DNA of 64,000 nucleotides from an uncultured Mycoplasmatota bacterium (GTDB lineage Bacteria > Bacillota_I > Bacilli_A > RF39 > UBA660), in contig UQSR01000004.1 in NCBI GenBank assembly GCA_900543825.1, positions 58,019 through 122,018 on the forward strand, in the 5' to 3' direction. The notes below the pieces were generated by a model, which did not search any database, had not been told where the DNA came from, and was given only the letters and a program-made list of their open reading frames with translations. Shown here one piece after another: positions 17,032 to 25,383 of this stretch (positions are counted from its first letter, which is position 1; each line of letters starts with the position of its first letter). The translations under genes and the position numbers were made by a program.

Positions 17032-17760
17032 TTACTTATTATATATCTCATACAAAAGTATCGAAGTAGCTACTCCTGCATTTAAACTTTCTACCATTTC
17101 ATTCATTTTAATATATAAATACTCATCACATAACTTACTAATATTATCACTCATACCTCTTCCTTCATTTCCTATAATTAAAGCATAACATTCAGGTATA
17201 TCTATATTTTTAATATCTCTACCACCATCTACTTTAGTACCATATATTGTATAACTATTATCTTTTAAATATTTAATAGTATCTTCTATATTACGATTAA
17301 TAATATTAATATGAAATATCATCCCTTGCGTAGACCTAATAACTTTAGAACTATATAAATCAGCACATTTCTTACTTAAAATAATCGTATCTACACCAAA
17401 AGCCACAGAAGATCTAATAATAGTACCAAGATTACCAGGATCTTGAATATCATCAAGTATTAATACTCTCTTACCTATATTCTCTTCTTTCTTTTTGTAG
17501 CAGATTCCCATAACTTTAGGATAACTATCCATGCAAGATATCTTTTTCATTACCTTATCATTAACATATAAAATAGGTCCATCAAAAGGTATATTAACAC
17601 CTTCTAAAAGTATTAATTCTTTAAGTAAATTACTACGCATAGCTTCACGTACCAAATGCTCTCCTTCTATCAAAAAAGTATTAGTACTATCTCTATATTT
17701 CTTTTCATTTAATTTACATATATCTTTAATTTTATCATTATTTACTGAAGTTATAATCAT
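17032..17760 (-). CDS. SpoU-family RNA 2'-O-methyltransferase
   Basis: 242 residues from the ATG at 17760, which has AGGAG 7 nt upstream; the longer reading frame adds a hydrophobic stretch out of keeping with the family. N-terminal RNA-binding domain (about 1-95) then the SpoU trefoil knot with motif 1 DIQDPGNLGTIIRS, motif 2 LIIGNEGRGMS and motif 3 ESLNAGVATSILLYE. Resembles 23S rRNA methyltransferases of the RlmB/TrmH group; the exact target nucleotide cannot be told. Heads the rimM pair. Confidence 0.88.
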   Translation of the reverse strand: MIITSVNNDKIKDICKLNEKKYRDSTNTFLIEGEHLVREAMRSNLLKELILLEGVNIPFDGPILYVNDKVMKKISCMDSYPKVMGICYKKKEENIGKRVLILDDIQDPGNLGTIIRSSVAFGVDTIILSKKCADLYSSKVIRSTQGMIFHINIINRNIEDTIKYLKDNSYTIYGTKVDGGRDIKNIDIPECYALIIGNEGRGMSDNISKLCDEYLYIKMNEMVESLNAGVATSILLYEIYNK

Positions 17761-17833
17761 AATATTCTCCTTCATATTTATTATAATATAAATTAAAGAA
17801 AAAGAAAAGAATATTACTAAAAATATTCCTATT

Positions 17834-18499
17834 CTATTCTTCCAAAGAATTAAGTTTATTAATATTACTATAAGTAATAGTAACAATAGCCTTAGTAATA
17901 TTATTATCATTAATTCTTAATAGATTAGTATAATCAATTTCTATAGTGTTATTTATATTGTCTATTTTAATAGTAATATAATCTGAACTACTACTATTAA
18001 GAATAATATCACTAATTTTAACTTTATATATACCATTATCATTATTAGAAGTTTTAATATATTCTTTAATATTATTAATATCCATATAATCATAGTTAAT
18101 AACATTATATATATCATTCTTATTAGATAAAACATATCCATTATCTTGATCTAATTTATAATATTTATCATTCTTTTTATAAAAATATTCATCTGTATTA
18201 CTATCTTTCTTTTCAATAGTAGAATTATATCCAAGTACTTTACCAATATATTCATAATTATTATCATTAATATTAATCTTAGTATCATAACTATAATTAT
18301 CATTTATTTGTGATATAAACAAATTATCAGAAGTATTTATATTATTATTAGAAATATTATTACCAACTCTAACAAAAATAATTACACCAATAAAAAATAT
18401 AGTATATAAAATAAGTTCTATTTTAGCTTTTTCTCTTTTATCATTCCACTTTTCTTTTAAGTTAAATTTTTTATTATCTATATTTTTATTTTCTTTCAT
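17834..18499 (-). CDS. Unknown single-pass membrane protein
   Basis: 221 residues: a short Lys-rich cytoplasmic N-terminus, one transmembrane helix (about 27-45, IELILYTIFFIGVIIFV), then a 175-residue Asn/Asp/Tyr-rich extracytoplasmic domain. Its ATG overlaps the fmt stop by 4 nt (ATGA), so it is co-translated with fmt. No family recognised. Confidence 0.65.
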   Translation of the reverse strand: MKENKNIDNKKFNLKEKWNDKREKAKIELILYTIFFIGVIIFVRVGNNISNNNINTSDNLFISQINDNYSYDTKININDNNYEYIGKVLGYNSTIEKKDSNTDEYFYKKNDKYYKLDQDNGYVLSNKNDIYNVINYDYMDINNIKEYIKTSNNDNGIYKVKISDIILNSSSSDYITIKIDNINNTIEIDYTNLLRINDNNITKAIVTITYSNINKLNSLEE

Positions 18500-19431
18500 T
18501 TAAATTCAACTCCTATATAATCTTCTTTTTTAATACCATTAATAAATTCATGTACTGGGCATCTCTTTTTACCTTCTAATTTAATATCAGTAAGCTTAAT
18601 TATATAATCCTTAGTATTAACATATATACCATCATTCCTAATATCATCAATTACTCCAGGTAAATTTTTAGACTTAATATCGCTAATAGTGGAAGAATAT
18701 ACTTTCATTCTTTTATTATTAATAATTGCATAAGCTCCTGGAACACTAGATAAACCTCGTATCTTATTATATACATTCATTGAAGTATCATCAAAATTAA
18801 TTTTTTCTTCTTCTTTAGTAATATTATAACCAAAAGTAACTTCATTCTCATCTTGATGAATTCTATTATTAGTACCATTAATAATACTAGGGATTGTCTC
18901 AATAAGTAAATCTCTTCCTATTATAGCTAGTTTTTCATATGCAATATCAAGATTCATATCATTAGTTAAAGGAATAGCTCTTTGACTAATGATATCCCCA
19001 GCATCCATTCTTTTATCCATATACATAATAGTAACTCCTATTTCTTTATCGCCATTAATAATAGCATGATGTATAGGAGCACCTCCTCTTAATTTTGGTA
19101 ATAATGATCCATGTACATTTATAGCACCATATTTAGGATAATTTAATACAATATCAGGAATAATCTGTCCATATGCAGCAGTAATAATAATATCTGGATT
19201 CATATCTAATATCTTTTGATATTCATCCCTAATCTTTAAAGGTTGAAATACCTGAATATTATTTTCTATAGCAAGCTTTTTACATGGAGAATATATAATA
19301 TTACCCTTTCTATCTTTCTCTCTATCTGGCTGGCAAACAACCATTATAACATTATATTTCTTAATCAATTCATCTAATATAATAGAAGCAAATATTGGAG
19401 TACCCATAAATATAACTTTAATATCTTTCAT
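18496..19431 (-). CDS. fmt: Methionyl-tRNA formyltransferase
   Basis: Formylates initiator Met-tRNA using 10-formyl-THF. 311 residues. Formyltransferase motif NVHGSLLPKLRGGAPIHHAI with catalytic Asn/His, and the upstream ITAAYGQIIP; C-terminal OB-like domain. The upstream region has TTTACT-17-TATAGA as a possible promoter. Its partner folD is 3 kb downstream on the same strand. Confidence 0.95.
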   Translation of the reverse strand: MKDIKVIFMGTPIFASIILDELIKKYNVIMVVCQPDREKDRKGNIIYSPCKKLAIENNIQVFQPLKIRDEYQKILDMNPDIIITAAYGQIIPDIVLNYPKYGAINVHGSLLPKLRGGAPIHHAIINGDKEIGVTIMYMDKRMDAGDIISQRAIPLTNDMNLDIAYEKLAIIGRDLLIETIPSIINGTNNRIHQDENEVTFGYNITKEEEKINFDDTSMNVYNKIRGLSSVPGAYAIINNKRMKVYSSTISDIKSKNLPGVIDDIRNDGIYVNTKDYIIKLTDIKLEGKKRCPVHEFINGIKKEDYIGVEFK

Positions 19432-19513
19432 TTATAGTATCATCCCTTTCTCTCTTACTATCTATATTTTAACAAAATATTAAAGTAAAGTCCATATTTA
19501 AAATCATTAAAAC

Positions 19514-19542
19514 TTGTATTTTTTCAAAATATATTATATAAT
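19514..19542 (+). promoter_or_regulatory. Promoter of the candidate antitoxin sRNA
   Basis: TTGTAT (19514-19519), 17 bp, TATAAT (19537-19542). Confidence 0.75.
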
Positions 19543-19548
19543 GTATGT

Positions 19549-19652
19549 GGAAAGAGAAATTTACTCATAATAAAAATGGGTAACACCTATATTCAAAAGG
19601 TGTTCTCTCCATAGTATGTTATGGAGCACCCCCTGAGGGTGCTCATTTTTTA
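19549..19652 (+). ncRNA. Candidate antisense antitoxin RNA
   Basis: About 100 nt starting after a good promoter. Three successive hairpins: AACACCT/AGGTGTT (19582-19603), CTCCATA/TATGGAG (19607-19626) and GAGCACCC/GGGTGCTC (19624-19644), the last followed by ATTTTTTATTT as a terminator. It is fully complementary to the 3' part of the minus-strand mRNA carrying the ORF at 19650-19727, the convergent 3'-overlap layout of TxpA/RatA- and BsrG/SR4-type systems. No SRP, 6S or tmRNA signature was found in it. Confidence 0.6.
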
Positions 19653-19727
19653 TTTCTTACGACTACTACTGACTATATAGACAATAGTAATTAGAGTAAT
19701 CCAAGCAAAAGCTAAGACTAACTCCAT
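19650..19727 (-). CDS. 25-residue hydrophobic peptide, candidate type I toxin
   Basis: One transmembrane helix (LVLAFAWITLITIVYIV) with an acidic second residue and the basic tail SSSRKK, the typical build of membrane-acting type I toxins. SD GGGGGAGG lies 10 nt upstream, inside the preceding 14-codon ORF. Antisense to the plus-strand sRNA at its 3' end. Homology is not shown: the call rests on peptide properties and on the promoter, antisense and terminator layout. It could also be a YjcZ-like small membrane protein with an in-frame stop. Confidence 0.55.
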   Translation of the reverse strand: MELVLAFAWITLITIVYIVSSSRKK

Positions 19728-19772
19728 CTAATAATAACCTCCCCCTGAAGGTAAGAAATTATTCTTAGACAT
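19728..19772 (-). CDS. 14-codon upstream ORF in the toxin mRNA
   Basis: Encodes MSKNNFLPSGGGYY and stops at TAG directly followed, in the same frame, by the ATG of the hydrophobic peptide. It has its own SD (AGGAAGGAG, 7 nt before the ATG). Its Gly codons contain the SD of the next ORF, so translation of the two must be linked. Alternative: a single 40-codon gene interrupted by one amber codon. Confidence 0.5.
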   Translation of the reverse strand: MSKNNFLPSGGGYY

Positions 19773-19802
19773 AAAATCACTCCTTCCTTAATTAATTTAA
19801 AA

Positions 19803-19868
19803 AAGGAGAGAACACCCATATAAGTATTACCACCTAAACATTATATATAAATTAAATATTCAAGTCAA
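19803..19868 (-). promoter_or_regulatory. Promoter and 5' UTR of the candidate toxin mRNA
   Basis: Minus strand TTGACT (19868-19863), 17 bp, TATAAT (19845-19840). The predicted 5' UTR contains GGTGTTCTCTCC (19816-19805), perfectly complementary to GGAGAGAACACC (19610-19599) in the 3' UTR of the same mRNA. The mRNA would end at the AACACC hairpin and TTTTTATT near 19575. Confidence 0.65.
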
Positions 19869-19971
19869 TATCAAATTAATTATTTAAAAAATTGGTTTAT
19901 AGATCCTTTGTTTATAGGTATTTATATAAAAATATAATAGAAAACATATGTATTATATCAAGACAAAAGTT

Positions 19972-20005
19972 AAAAGAGAAACTCTAATTATAGAATTTCT
20001 CTTTT
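19972..20005 (-). terminator. Terminator of the thyA-folA-tmk unit
   Basis: AAAAGAGAAA / TTTCTCTTTT, a 10-bp stem overlapping the tmk stop codon, with T-rich sequence after it on the minus strand. Confidence 0.7.
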
Positions 20006-20658
20006 ACTAATTTATATATATCTTCATGAATATCCTCTGGTAATCTCATTTCATTATTTGAAGAACATTCAATAAAACTCCAATTGTATTTCTTAGCAAT
20101 ATCAATAGAAGTATCAGAAGCTCTTTTTAAATATTCATAGTCGCTCTCATGAATATCATTTTTAACTCCCTCATTATTAGTTCTTTTATTTTTTAAACTT
20201 CTGGCAAGCTCAAAAGGAACATGTAAAAATATTACTAAATCAGGTTCAGGAATACCAATTTTATTATATTCATAATCATAAACATAATTAATAAAATTTT
20301 CCTTTTCCTTAGGATTGTCAATAACAGAAGATTGATATATTAAAGAAGAAGTAGTATATCTATCAAGTACTATAATATTACCTTTATCATACTCTTGTTT
20401 CAAACCAGTTATCCAAGTAATAGCTCTATCTTGAGCATATAAACTATTAACAAAATAAGGAGATAAACTAGATATTTTGCCATAATTACCTTTTAAATAT
20501 TCCTCTACTGGTCTACCTTGATATGTTCCATAACTAGGAAAATGATGTGTAGTAACAACCTTTTCTTTATCCTTTAAAAGTCTATCTACTAATAATTTAT
20601 ATTGCAAGCTTTTACCAACTCCATCACAAGAGCCCTCAATTACAATAAGCTTTCCCAT
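19984..20658 (-). CDS. tmk: Thymidylate kinase
   Basis: Phosphorylates dTMP to dTDP. 224 residues. P-loop EGSCDGVGKSLQ (8-19; most homologues have EGxDGxGKST), DR(Y/S) motif LDRYTTSS and the LID region SLKNKRTNNEG. Third gene of thyA-folA-tmk, which makes and phosphorylates dTMP and regenerates tetrahydrofolate. Starts next to the folA stop (1-nt overlap). A deoxynucleoside-kinase-like role is a weaker alternative. Confidence 0.85.
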   Translation of the reverse strand: MGKLIVIEGSCDGVGKSLQYKLLVDRLLKDKEKVVTTHHFPSYGTYQGRPVEEYLKGNYGKISSLSPYFVNSLYAQDRAITWITGLKQEYDKGNIIVLDRYTTSSLIYQSSVIDNPKEKENFINYVYDYEYNKIGIPEPDLVIFLHVPFELARSLKNKRTNNEGVKNDIHESDYEYLKRASDTSIDIAKKYNWSFIECSSNNEMRLPEDIHEDIYKLVKEKFYN

Positions 20659-21152
20659 TATTTAACCTTCTTTCTAACATATTTGTTTCTAACATAAGGA
20701 ATATCATTATCCATAAAATTACCAATTTCTTCTTTATCAAATTCATTTGGATCAAAGTAAGGAAAATAAGTATCTGCGATATACTCACCTGCTACTTCTG
20801 TTAAATACATTTCATCTACATAAGGAATAAAAAGTTCATATACCATAGCCCCACCAACTACCATAAAATCTTCATCAGTATTATAAATATATTCAAGAAG
20901 ATTATCAAACTTGTCAAAGCATAAAACATCACAAACACTATCAATATCATGAGAAGTAAGTATAATAGGTTTTCTACCAATAAAAGCCTTCGGAGGCATT
21001 GACTCAAATGTCTTTCTTCCCATAATAATATTCTTACCCATTGTCATTCTTTTATAGAAGGATAAATCCTCCGGTATCTTCCAAAGTAAATGATTATCAA
21101 TACCAAGTTCATTATTATATCCTATTGCAGCAATTAAACTTAAACTCTTCAT
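20658..21152 (-). CDS. folA: Dihydrofolate reductase
   Basis: NADPH-dependent reduction of the dihydrofolate released by thymidylate synthase. 164 residues, normal for bacterial DHFR. Signatures: LIAAIGYNNELGIDNHLLW, PEDLSFYKRMTMGKNIIMGRKTFESMP, and FMVVGGAMVYELFIPYVDEMYLTEV. It lies 10 nt after thyA in the same operon. Confidence 0.95.
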   Translation of the reverse strand: MKSLSLIAAIGYNNELGIDNHLLWKIPEDLSFYKRMTMGKNIIMGRKTFESMPPKAFIGRKPIILTSHDIDSVCDVLCFDKFDNLLEYIYNTDEDFMVVGGAMVYELFIPYVDEMYLTEVAGEYIADTYFPYFDPNEFDKEEIGNFMDNDIPYVRNKYVRKKVK

Positions 21153-21162
21153 ATTATTCCCC

Positions 21163-22317
21163 CTATTGTGCTATAGGAAAAGTTATTTTTCCCATATGCT
21201 TATAACTTTTAACTTTAACATCTTTAAGTTCTTTAGAATTATCAAATTTAAAGAAGTCATCAATATCTTTATTTAATTCAAGTTTTGGATGTGTAGGTTC
21301 TAATATCAAATCAATAATTCTATTTTCTGTATCTAATTTCTTATATTCATCACTCTTAATATCTTGAATTAAACTAAGTTTATCTTCTAGTACTTTTTTC
21401 ATTTTAATAAGTTCATCATGTGGTAATAAAGATAATTCATTATATCTATCTTCTCTTCTTATTTGTTCTTTAACGCCTTCTAATTGATTAACATAAATAT
21501 GTGCATCTTTAATAGAGTAATTAAGTTTTCCAACTTTAAGACCAGTAACTTGAGCTATCATTGCTAAGAAACAAGAATACTGTGTAATATTAAATGGAAG
21601 TCCTAAAGGTACATCACAGCTTCTTTGATGAACAAACAAATTAAGCGTTCCATCAGTAACATCCCATTCAGTAGACCATACACATGATGGAAGTACAGCA
21701 GTTCTTAAAAATTCATCTTGCCATAAACTTTTAACCATTCTTCTATCAGTAGGATTATTCTTTATAGTGTCAATTAAATTTCTAGCATGTTTATATCTAT
21801 TAGTAATATATCCATAAGCAGTACCAATAGTATAAGCAAATTCCTTACCATAATATTTAGCACTTTTAATAGTCTTACCTTCTATTCTACTTTTAGCTTT
21901 CATAACGTTACCATCGCTATCAAGTTTAGGTTTTAACTCTCCAAAAGGATTATCTACTCCTGTGCTTAGTGGATCCATAACAACAACTTCTTTATCAGGA
22001 TCATAATTACCACTAGGCTCATATATACGATAAATACCATCATCATCTACCATCCATTCATCCCATATATGTACATTTCTTTCATGTAAATCTCTTACGT
22101 CGTTGGAGCCCATTTGCCATATCCAAAGCATCTCGGTAACAGCCTGTCTATAAAACATTTGCTTAGTTTGTAAAATAGGAAACTCACGTTCTACGTCAAA
22201 GCAAAAATGAAATTCAGGTATTTTCAAAGTATTAATTCCTGTTCTGTTTTCAACTTCTACCCCATTATTAATAATTTCTCTAAGTAATCTTAAATATTCT
22301 TTATCAAATTCAGTCAT
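21163..22317 (-). CDS. thyA: Thymidylate synthase ThyA, divergent long form
   Basis: Methylates dUMP to dTMP with methylene-THF. 384 residues, against 264-316 for common ThyA, with extra sequence around residues 90-160 and in 290-330. Catalytic Cys212 sits in LPSCVWSTEWDV where most enzymes have LPPCH; the phosphate/dUMP motif QRSCDVPLGLPFN (about 232-244) and DAHIYVNQLEG are intact. SD GGAGG 8 nt upstream. First gene of the dTMP operon. Confidence 0.9.
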   Translation of the reverse strand: MTEFDKEYLRLLREIINNGVEVENRTGINTLKIPEFHFCFDVEREFPILQTKQMFYRQAVTEMLWIWQMGSNDVRDLHERNVHIWDEWMVDDDGIYRIYEPSGNYDPDKEVVVMDPLSTGVDNPFGELKPKLDSDGNVMKAKSRIEGKTIKSAKYYGKEFAYTIGTAYGYITNRYKHARNLIDTIKNNPTDRRMVKSLWQDEFLRTAVLPSCVWSTEWDVTDGTLNLFVHQRSCDVPLGLPFNITQYSCFLAMIAQVTGLKVGKLNYSIKDAHIYVNQLEGVKEQIRREDRYNELSLLPHDELIKMKKVLEDKLSLIQDIKSDEYKKLDTENRIIDLILEPTHPKLELNKDIDDFFKFDNSKELKDVKVKSYKHMGKITFPIAQ

Positions 22318-22426
22318 AAAAACTTACCTCCTCTATTATCATCTACTTAATGATATCATAGAGAAAAAAATAAAGCAATATAATTTACTTAGTGTTTACA
22401 AAAAAAATAATACCAATTTCTTAGTA

Positions 22427-23329
22427 TTATTTAATCTTAGATAAACGCATAGATCTAATCTTTTTAATATCATTATCATTAACAATAAATCTATTATCAA
22501 TAGAGGGTATTCTTCCAATTGCCACAAATAATTGTTCATCAGCCATATCCAAAATAAAGTTAAACCATGCATTAATATCTTCATTAGTATCATGTTTCAT
22601 ATCAAAATATATATTATCCAATCTCTTAACGTAAGTCACTTTATTAAGTAAAATACTTTCAGATAAATTAAGTGGACTAAGTTTTAAATTAGTACCATAA
22701 AGTTTATTTACCATCTCAGTAAATTTAATATTATGAATAATTCTTGAAGTTCTACCATTGCCATCAGTATAAGGGTGTATCCTAATAAATAGAAGATGCA
22801 TCAAACTACTAGCTAAAAATGGATTACTATATAAAAGAGAAGTACCATTATGTTTAAAAATCTTAATAAAATTATTCATAAACCTATTAACATCTTTAGC
22901 TCTAACACCACGCCAAAAAATATCTTCAGTACCATCATCATTAATTTTGCTAACATTAACCTCTTTTTTTCTATATTCAAAACTAGGTTCCATTTCTCCT
23001 TCAGTAATAAAATTATGTAAAAGATGTATTCTTCTATTACTAATAGTTAAAGTATCAAAAAACAAATTACTATTTGTTAATTCTTTAACATCAAAGTTAA
23101 CATTCTCAATTCTAGTACTAGACATAAGTTCACTATATAAAGAATAAATAAAATAATTAACAATATATTCTTCATCATAACAAGATAAAGTATGCATATA
23201 ATTATCAAATTCCCTATTAGTAGCCTCTAAATGTTCTAACACTGCAGGAGACAATTTAATTTTATTCACATAATCAAATAAAGAGAAATAATTAATATAA
23301 TCACTATTCATCCCATTAACTATTGGCAT
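22427..23329 (-). CDS. Fic-domain protein, self-inhibited class
   Basis: Fic proteins transfer AMP or related groups to protein hydroxyls. Core motif HPYTDGNGR (about 185-193) is complete, including the catalytic His. An N-terminal inhibitory helix motif STRIEN (about 71-76) matches [S/T]xxxE[G/N], so it should be autoinhibited like class II Fic proteins. 300 residues from the ATG at 23329, which has GGGGTG 4 nt upstream. It is monocistronic, with a consensus promoter. Target unknown. Confidence 0.85.
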   Translation of the reverse strand: MPIVNGMNSDYINYFSLFDYVNKIKLSPAVLEHLEATNREFDNYMHTLSCYDEEYIVNYFIYSLYSELMSSTRIENVNFDVKELTNSNLFFDTLTISNRRIHLLHNFITEGEMEPSFEYRKKEVNVSKINDDGTEDIFWRGVRAKDVNRFMNNFIKIFKHNGTSLLYSNPFLASSLMHLLFIRIHPYTDGNGRTSRIIHNIKFTEMVNKLYGTNLKLSPLNLSESILLNKVTYVKRLDNIYFDMKHDTNEDINAWFNFILDMADEQLFVAIGRIPSIDNRFIVNDNDIKKIRSMRLSKIK

Positions 23330-23353
23330 ATAGCACCCCATTTCTTGGAAAGT

Positions 23354-23382
23354 ATTATAGCATAAAGAAAAAGAGTAGTCAA
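23354..23382 (-). promoter_or_regulatory. Promoter of the fic gene
   Basis: Minus strand TTGACT (23382-23377), 17 bp, TATAAT (23359-23354). The -35 box lies in the loop and arm of the glmS terminator hairpin. Confidence 0.8.
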
Positions 23383-23390
23383 ATACTCTT
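23371..23390 (-). terminator. Terminator of glmS
   Basis: AAGAGTA / TACTCTT stem followed by TTTTTCTTT on the minus strand, overlapping the glmS stop codon. Confidence 0.7.
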
Positions 23391-25155
23391 ATTCTACAGT
23401 AACAGATTTAGCTAAATTCCTAGGCTTATCTATATCATAGCCTTTAATTAAAGCAGTATTATATGCAAGAAGTTGCATTGGTATAATAGCGGTAAGAGGA
23501 GTTAAAAATTCACTATGATTATCAAGTAATATCTTATATGTTGAAAAATCATCTTTATCTATATTAGTAATAGCAATAACTTCAGCACCTCTTGAATATA
23601 CTTCTTTTAAGTTACTTATTGTCTTATCACTAATAGATTTATCAAGTACAATAGCAATAACACCAAAATCCTCATCTATTAATGATATACTACCATGTTT
23701 AAGTTCTCCTGCAGGAAAAGCCTCACTATGAATATAAGATATCTCTTTTAGTTTTAAACTACCTTCTAAAGCCAAGTAATAGTCAATACCTCTTCCTAAA
23801 TAAAATACATTCTTCTTATCACTTACTAATTTAGCAATTTCTTTATAATTAAAATCATTAATATATTTAGTAATAATATTAGGAAGAAGTTTTAACTCTC
23901 TTATTCCTTCCTCTTCCATACTACTATTTTTTATAGCAAGTAATATTAGAATAATAACTTGAGCTAAATAAGCCTTAGTAGTAGCTACCGCTATTTCAAT
24001 ACCAGCAGGTGTATATATTACATACTTACTTTCTCTAGCAATAGAAGAATCTCGTCTATTAACTATAGATAGTGTATCTATATCATGCTCATTTGCTAAT
24101 TTCATAGCAGCTAATGTATCAGCAGTTTCTCCAGACTGAGATATTAATATTACTAAAGTATCTTTATCAAAGAAATTCTTTTGATATCTATATTCTGATG
24201 CGTAGTGGACATTAGTTCTAATATTAGCATATTTCTCTATATAATATTTACCTATATATCCCGCAAAAGCAGCACTACCACAAGCTACAATATCAATACT
24301 TTTATATTTCTTTATATTAAATATATCCCCTACTTTATTATCTTTAGTATATAAAGATAATATCCTTTTAACGACTTCACCCTCTTCATTAATTTCTTTT
24401 AACATATAGTGATCATAACCATTTTTACTAATTTCTTCACTATCACCATTAAATATTTTTATATCCTTATATATTTCATTTAAATCTCTATCATAATATT
24501 TAATATTATCTTTAGTAAGAACTACGATATCATAATTATTAAGAATAATATATTTATTAGTAACATGTATAATAGCAGGAATATCACTAGCTAAAATATT
24601 CCCTTCATTACTAGTTCCCACTATTAGGGGACTATCTTTTCTTATACCAAAAATAGTATCAGGATAATCATCATTTATAATATTAAAAGCATAACTACCT
24701 TTAAGAACATAAGTAGCCTTATTTAATGCTTTAAGCATATCGCCTTCTTTATTATATAGATCATCTATAATTCCAGCAGCTACTTCTGTATCTGTCTCAG
24801 TATTAAATACATATCCTTTTTCTATAAGTCCTTCTCTAAGTTCATTATAATTTTCTATAATACCATTATGAACTAGTGTAATCCTACCTTGTCTATGAGG
24901 ATGAGCATTAATATCCGTAGCACCACCATGCGTAGCCCATCTAGTATGAGAAATACCAATATTAGCCTCATCATCATAATCTAATATTTTATCTAAATTT
25001 TTAATAGGTCCTTCTTTTTTTATAATATTAATTTTACCATTCTTCATATAAGCAATTCCTGAAGAATCATAACCTCTATATTCTAAAGACTTTAACCCAG
25101 TCATTATCGTTTTTATAACATTTTTATCACCAGCATAACTTGCTATGCCACACAT
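23389..25155 (-). CDS. glmS: Glucosamine-6-phosphate synthase
   Basis: Makes glucosamine-6-phosphate from fructose-6-phosphate and glutamine, the entry step to peptidoglycan amino sugars. 588 residues. N-terminal Ntn glutaminase starting MCGIAS with nucleophile Cys2; two SIS sugar-isomerase domains, the first with LISQSGETADTLAA; C-terminus ends KSVTVE as in all GlmS. Preceded by a glmS ribozyme, so the mRNA is cleaved when glucosamine-6-phosphate accumulates. Confidence 0.97.
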   Translation of the reverse strand: MCGIASYAGDKNVIKTIMTGLKSLEYRGYDSSGIAYMKNGKINIIKKEGPIKNLDKILDYDDEANIGISHTRWATHGGATDINAHPHRQGRITLVHNGIIENYNELREGLIEKGYVFNTETDTEVAAGIIDDLYNKEGDMLKALNKATYVLKGSYAFNIINDDYPDTIFGIRKDSPLIVGTSNEGNILASDIPAIIHVTNKYIILNNYDIVVLTKDNIKYYDRDLNEIYKDIKIFNGDSEEISKNGYDHYMLKEINEEGEVVKRILSLYTKDNKVGDIFNIKKYKSIDIVACGSAAFAGYIGKYYIEKYANIRTNVHYASEYRYQKNFFDKDTLVILISQSGETADTLAAMKLANEHDIDTLSIVNRRDSSIARESKYVIYTPAGIEIAVATTKAYLAQVIILILLAIKNSSMEEEGIRELKLLPNIITKYINDFNYKEIAKLVSDKKNVFYLGRGIDYYLALEGSLKLKEISYIHSEAFPAGELKHGSISLIDEDFGVIAIVLDKSISDKTISNLKEVYSRGAEVIAITNIDKDDFSTYKILLDNHSEFLTPLTAIIPMQLLAYNTALIKGYDIDKPRNLAKSVTVE

Positions 25156-25184
25156 AATTACCTCATTTCTATATTTAGTTATTA

Positions 25185-25310
25185 CTTTGTTACAATGTTA
25201 ATTTTGCTTTTTAATAATAACCTATGAGCATATAACCCAAAGTAGCATCCGCCGAAAATTCGATAACTACCATCCTCGTCAACTATTTATAGTTCAGGCG
25301 CTAATCTATA
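25185..25310 (-). ncRNA. glmS ribozyme
   Basis: Metabolite-dependent self-cleaving riboswitch. On the minus strand the conserved blocks appear in order: AGCGCC at the cleavage site (between 25302 and 25301), TTGACGAGG, TTATCGA, TTTTCGGCGGATG and, at the 3' end, AACAAAG. It lies between the glmS promoter and the SD. Glucosamine-6-phosphate would trigger cleavage and mRNA decay. Confidence 0.95.
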
Positions 25311-25345
25311 AATAATACCTCCCCCTATCTTATAGACTTACCATA

Positions 25346-25374
25346 ATTATAGCAGATAAATAAACAATTGTAAA
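25346..25374 (-). promoter_or_regulatory. Promoter of glmS
   Basis: Minus strand TTTACA (25374-25369), 17 bp, TATAAT (25351-25346), about 40 bp ahead of the ribozyme cleavage site. Confidence 0.8.
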
Positions 25375-25383
25375 TATACTACT

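Noticed and set aside
19549..19652. SRP RNA, 6S RNA or tmRNA fragment
   Set aside because: No GGAA-capped SRP core, no 6S bulge and no tRNA-like domain; hairpin order fits an antisense RNA better.
25185..25310. T-box or tRNA-like leader ahead of glmS
   Set aside because: All conserved glmS ribozyme blocks are present in order; no T-box sequence TGGNACC.
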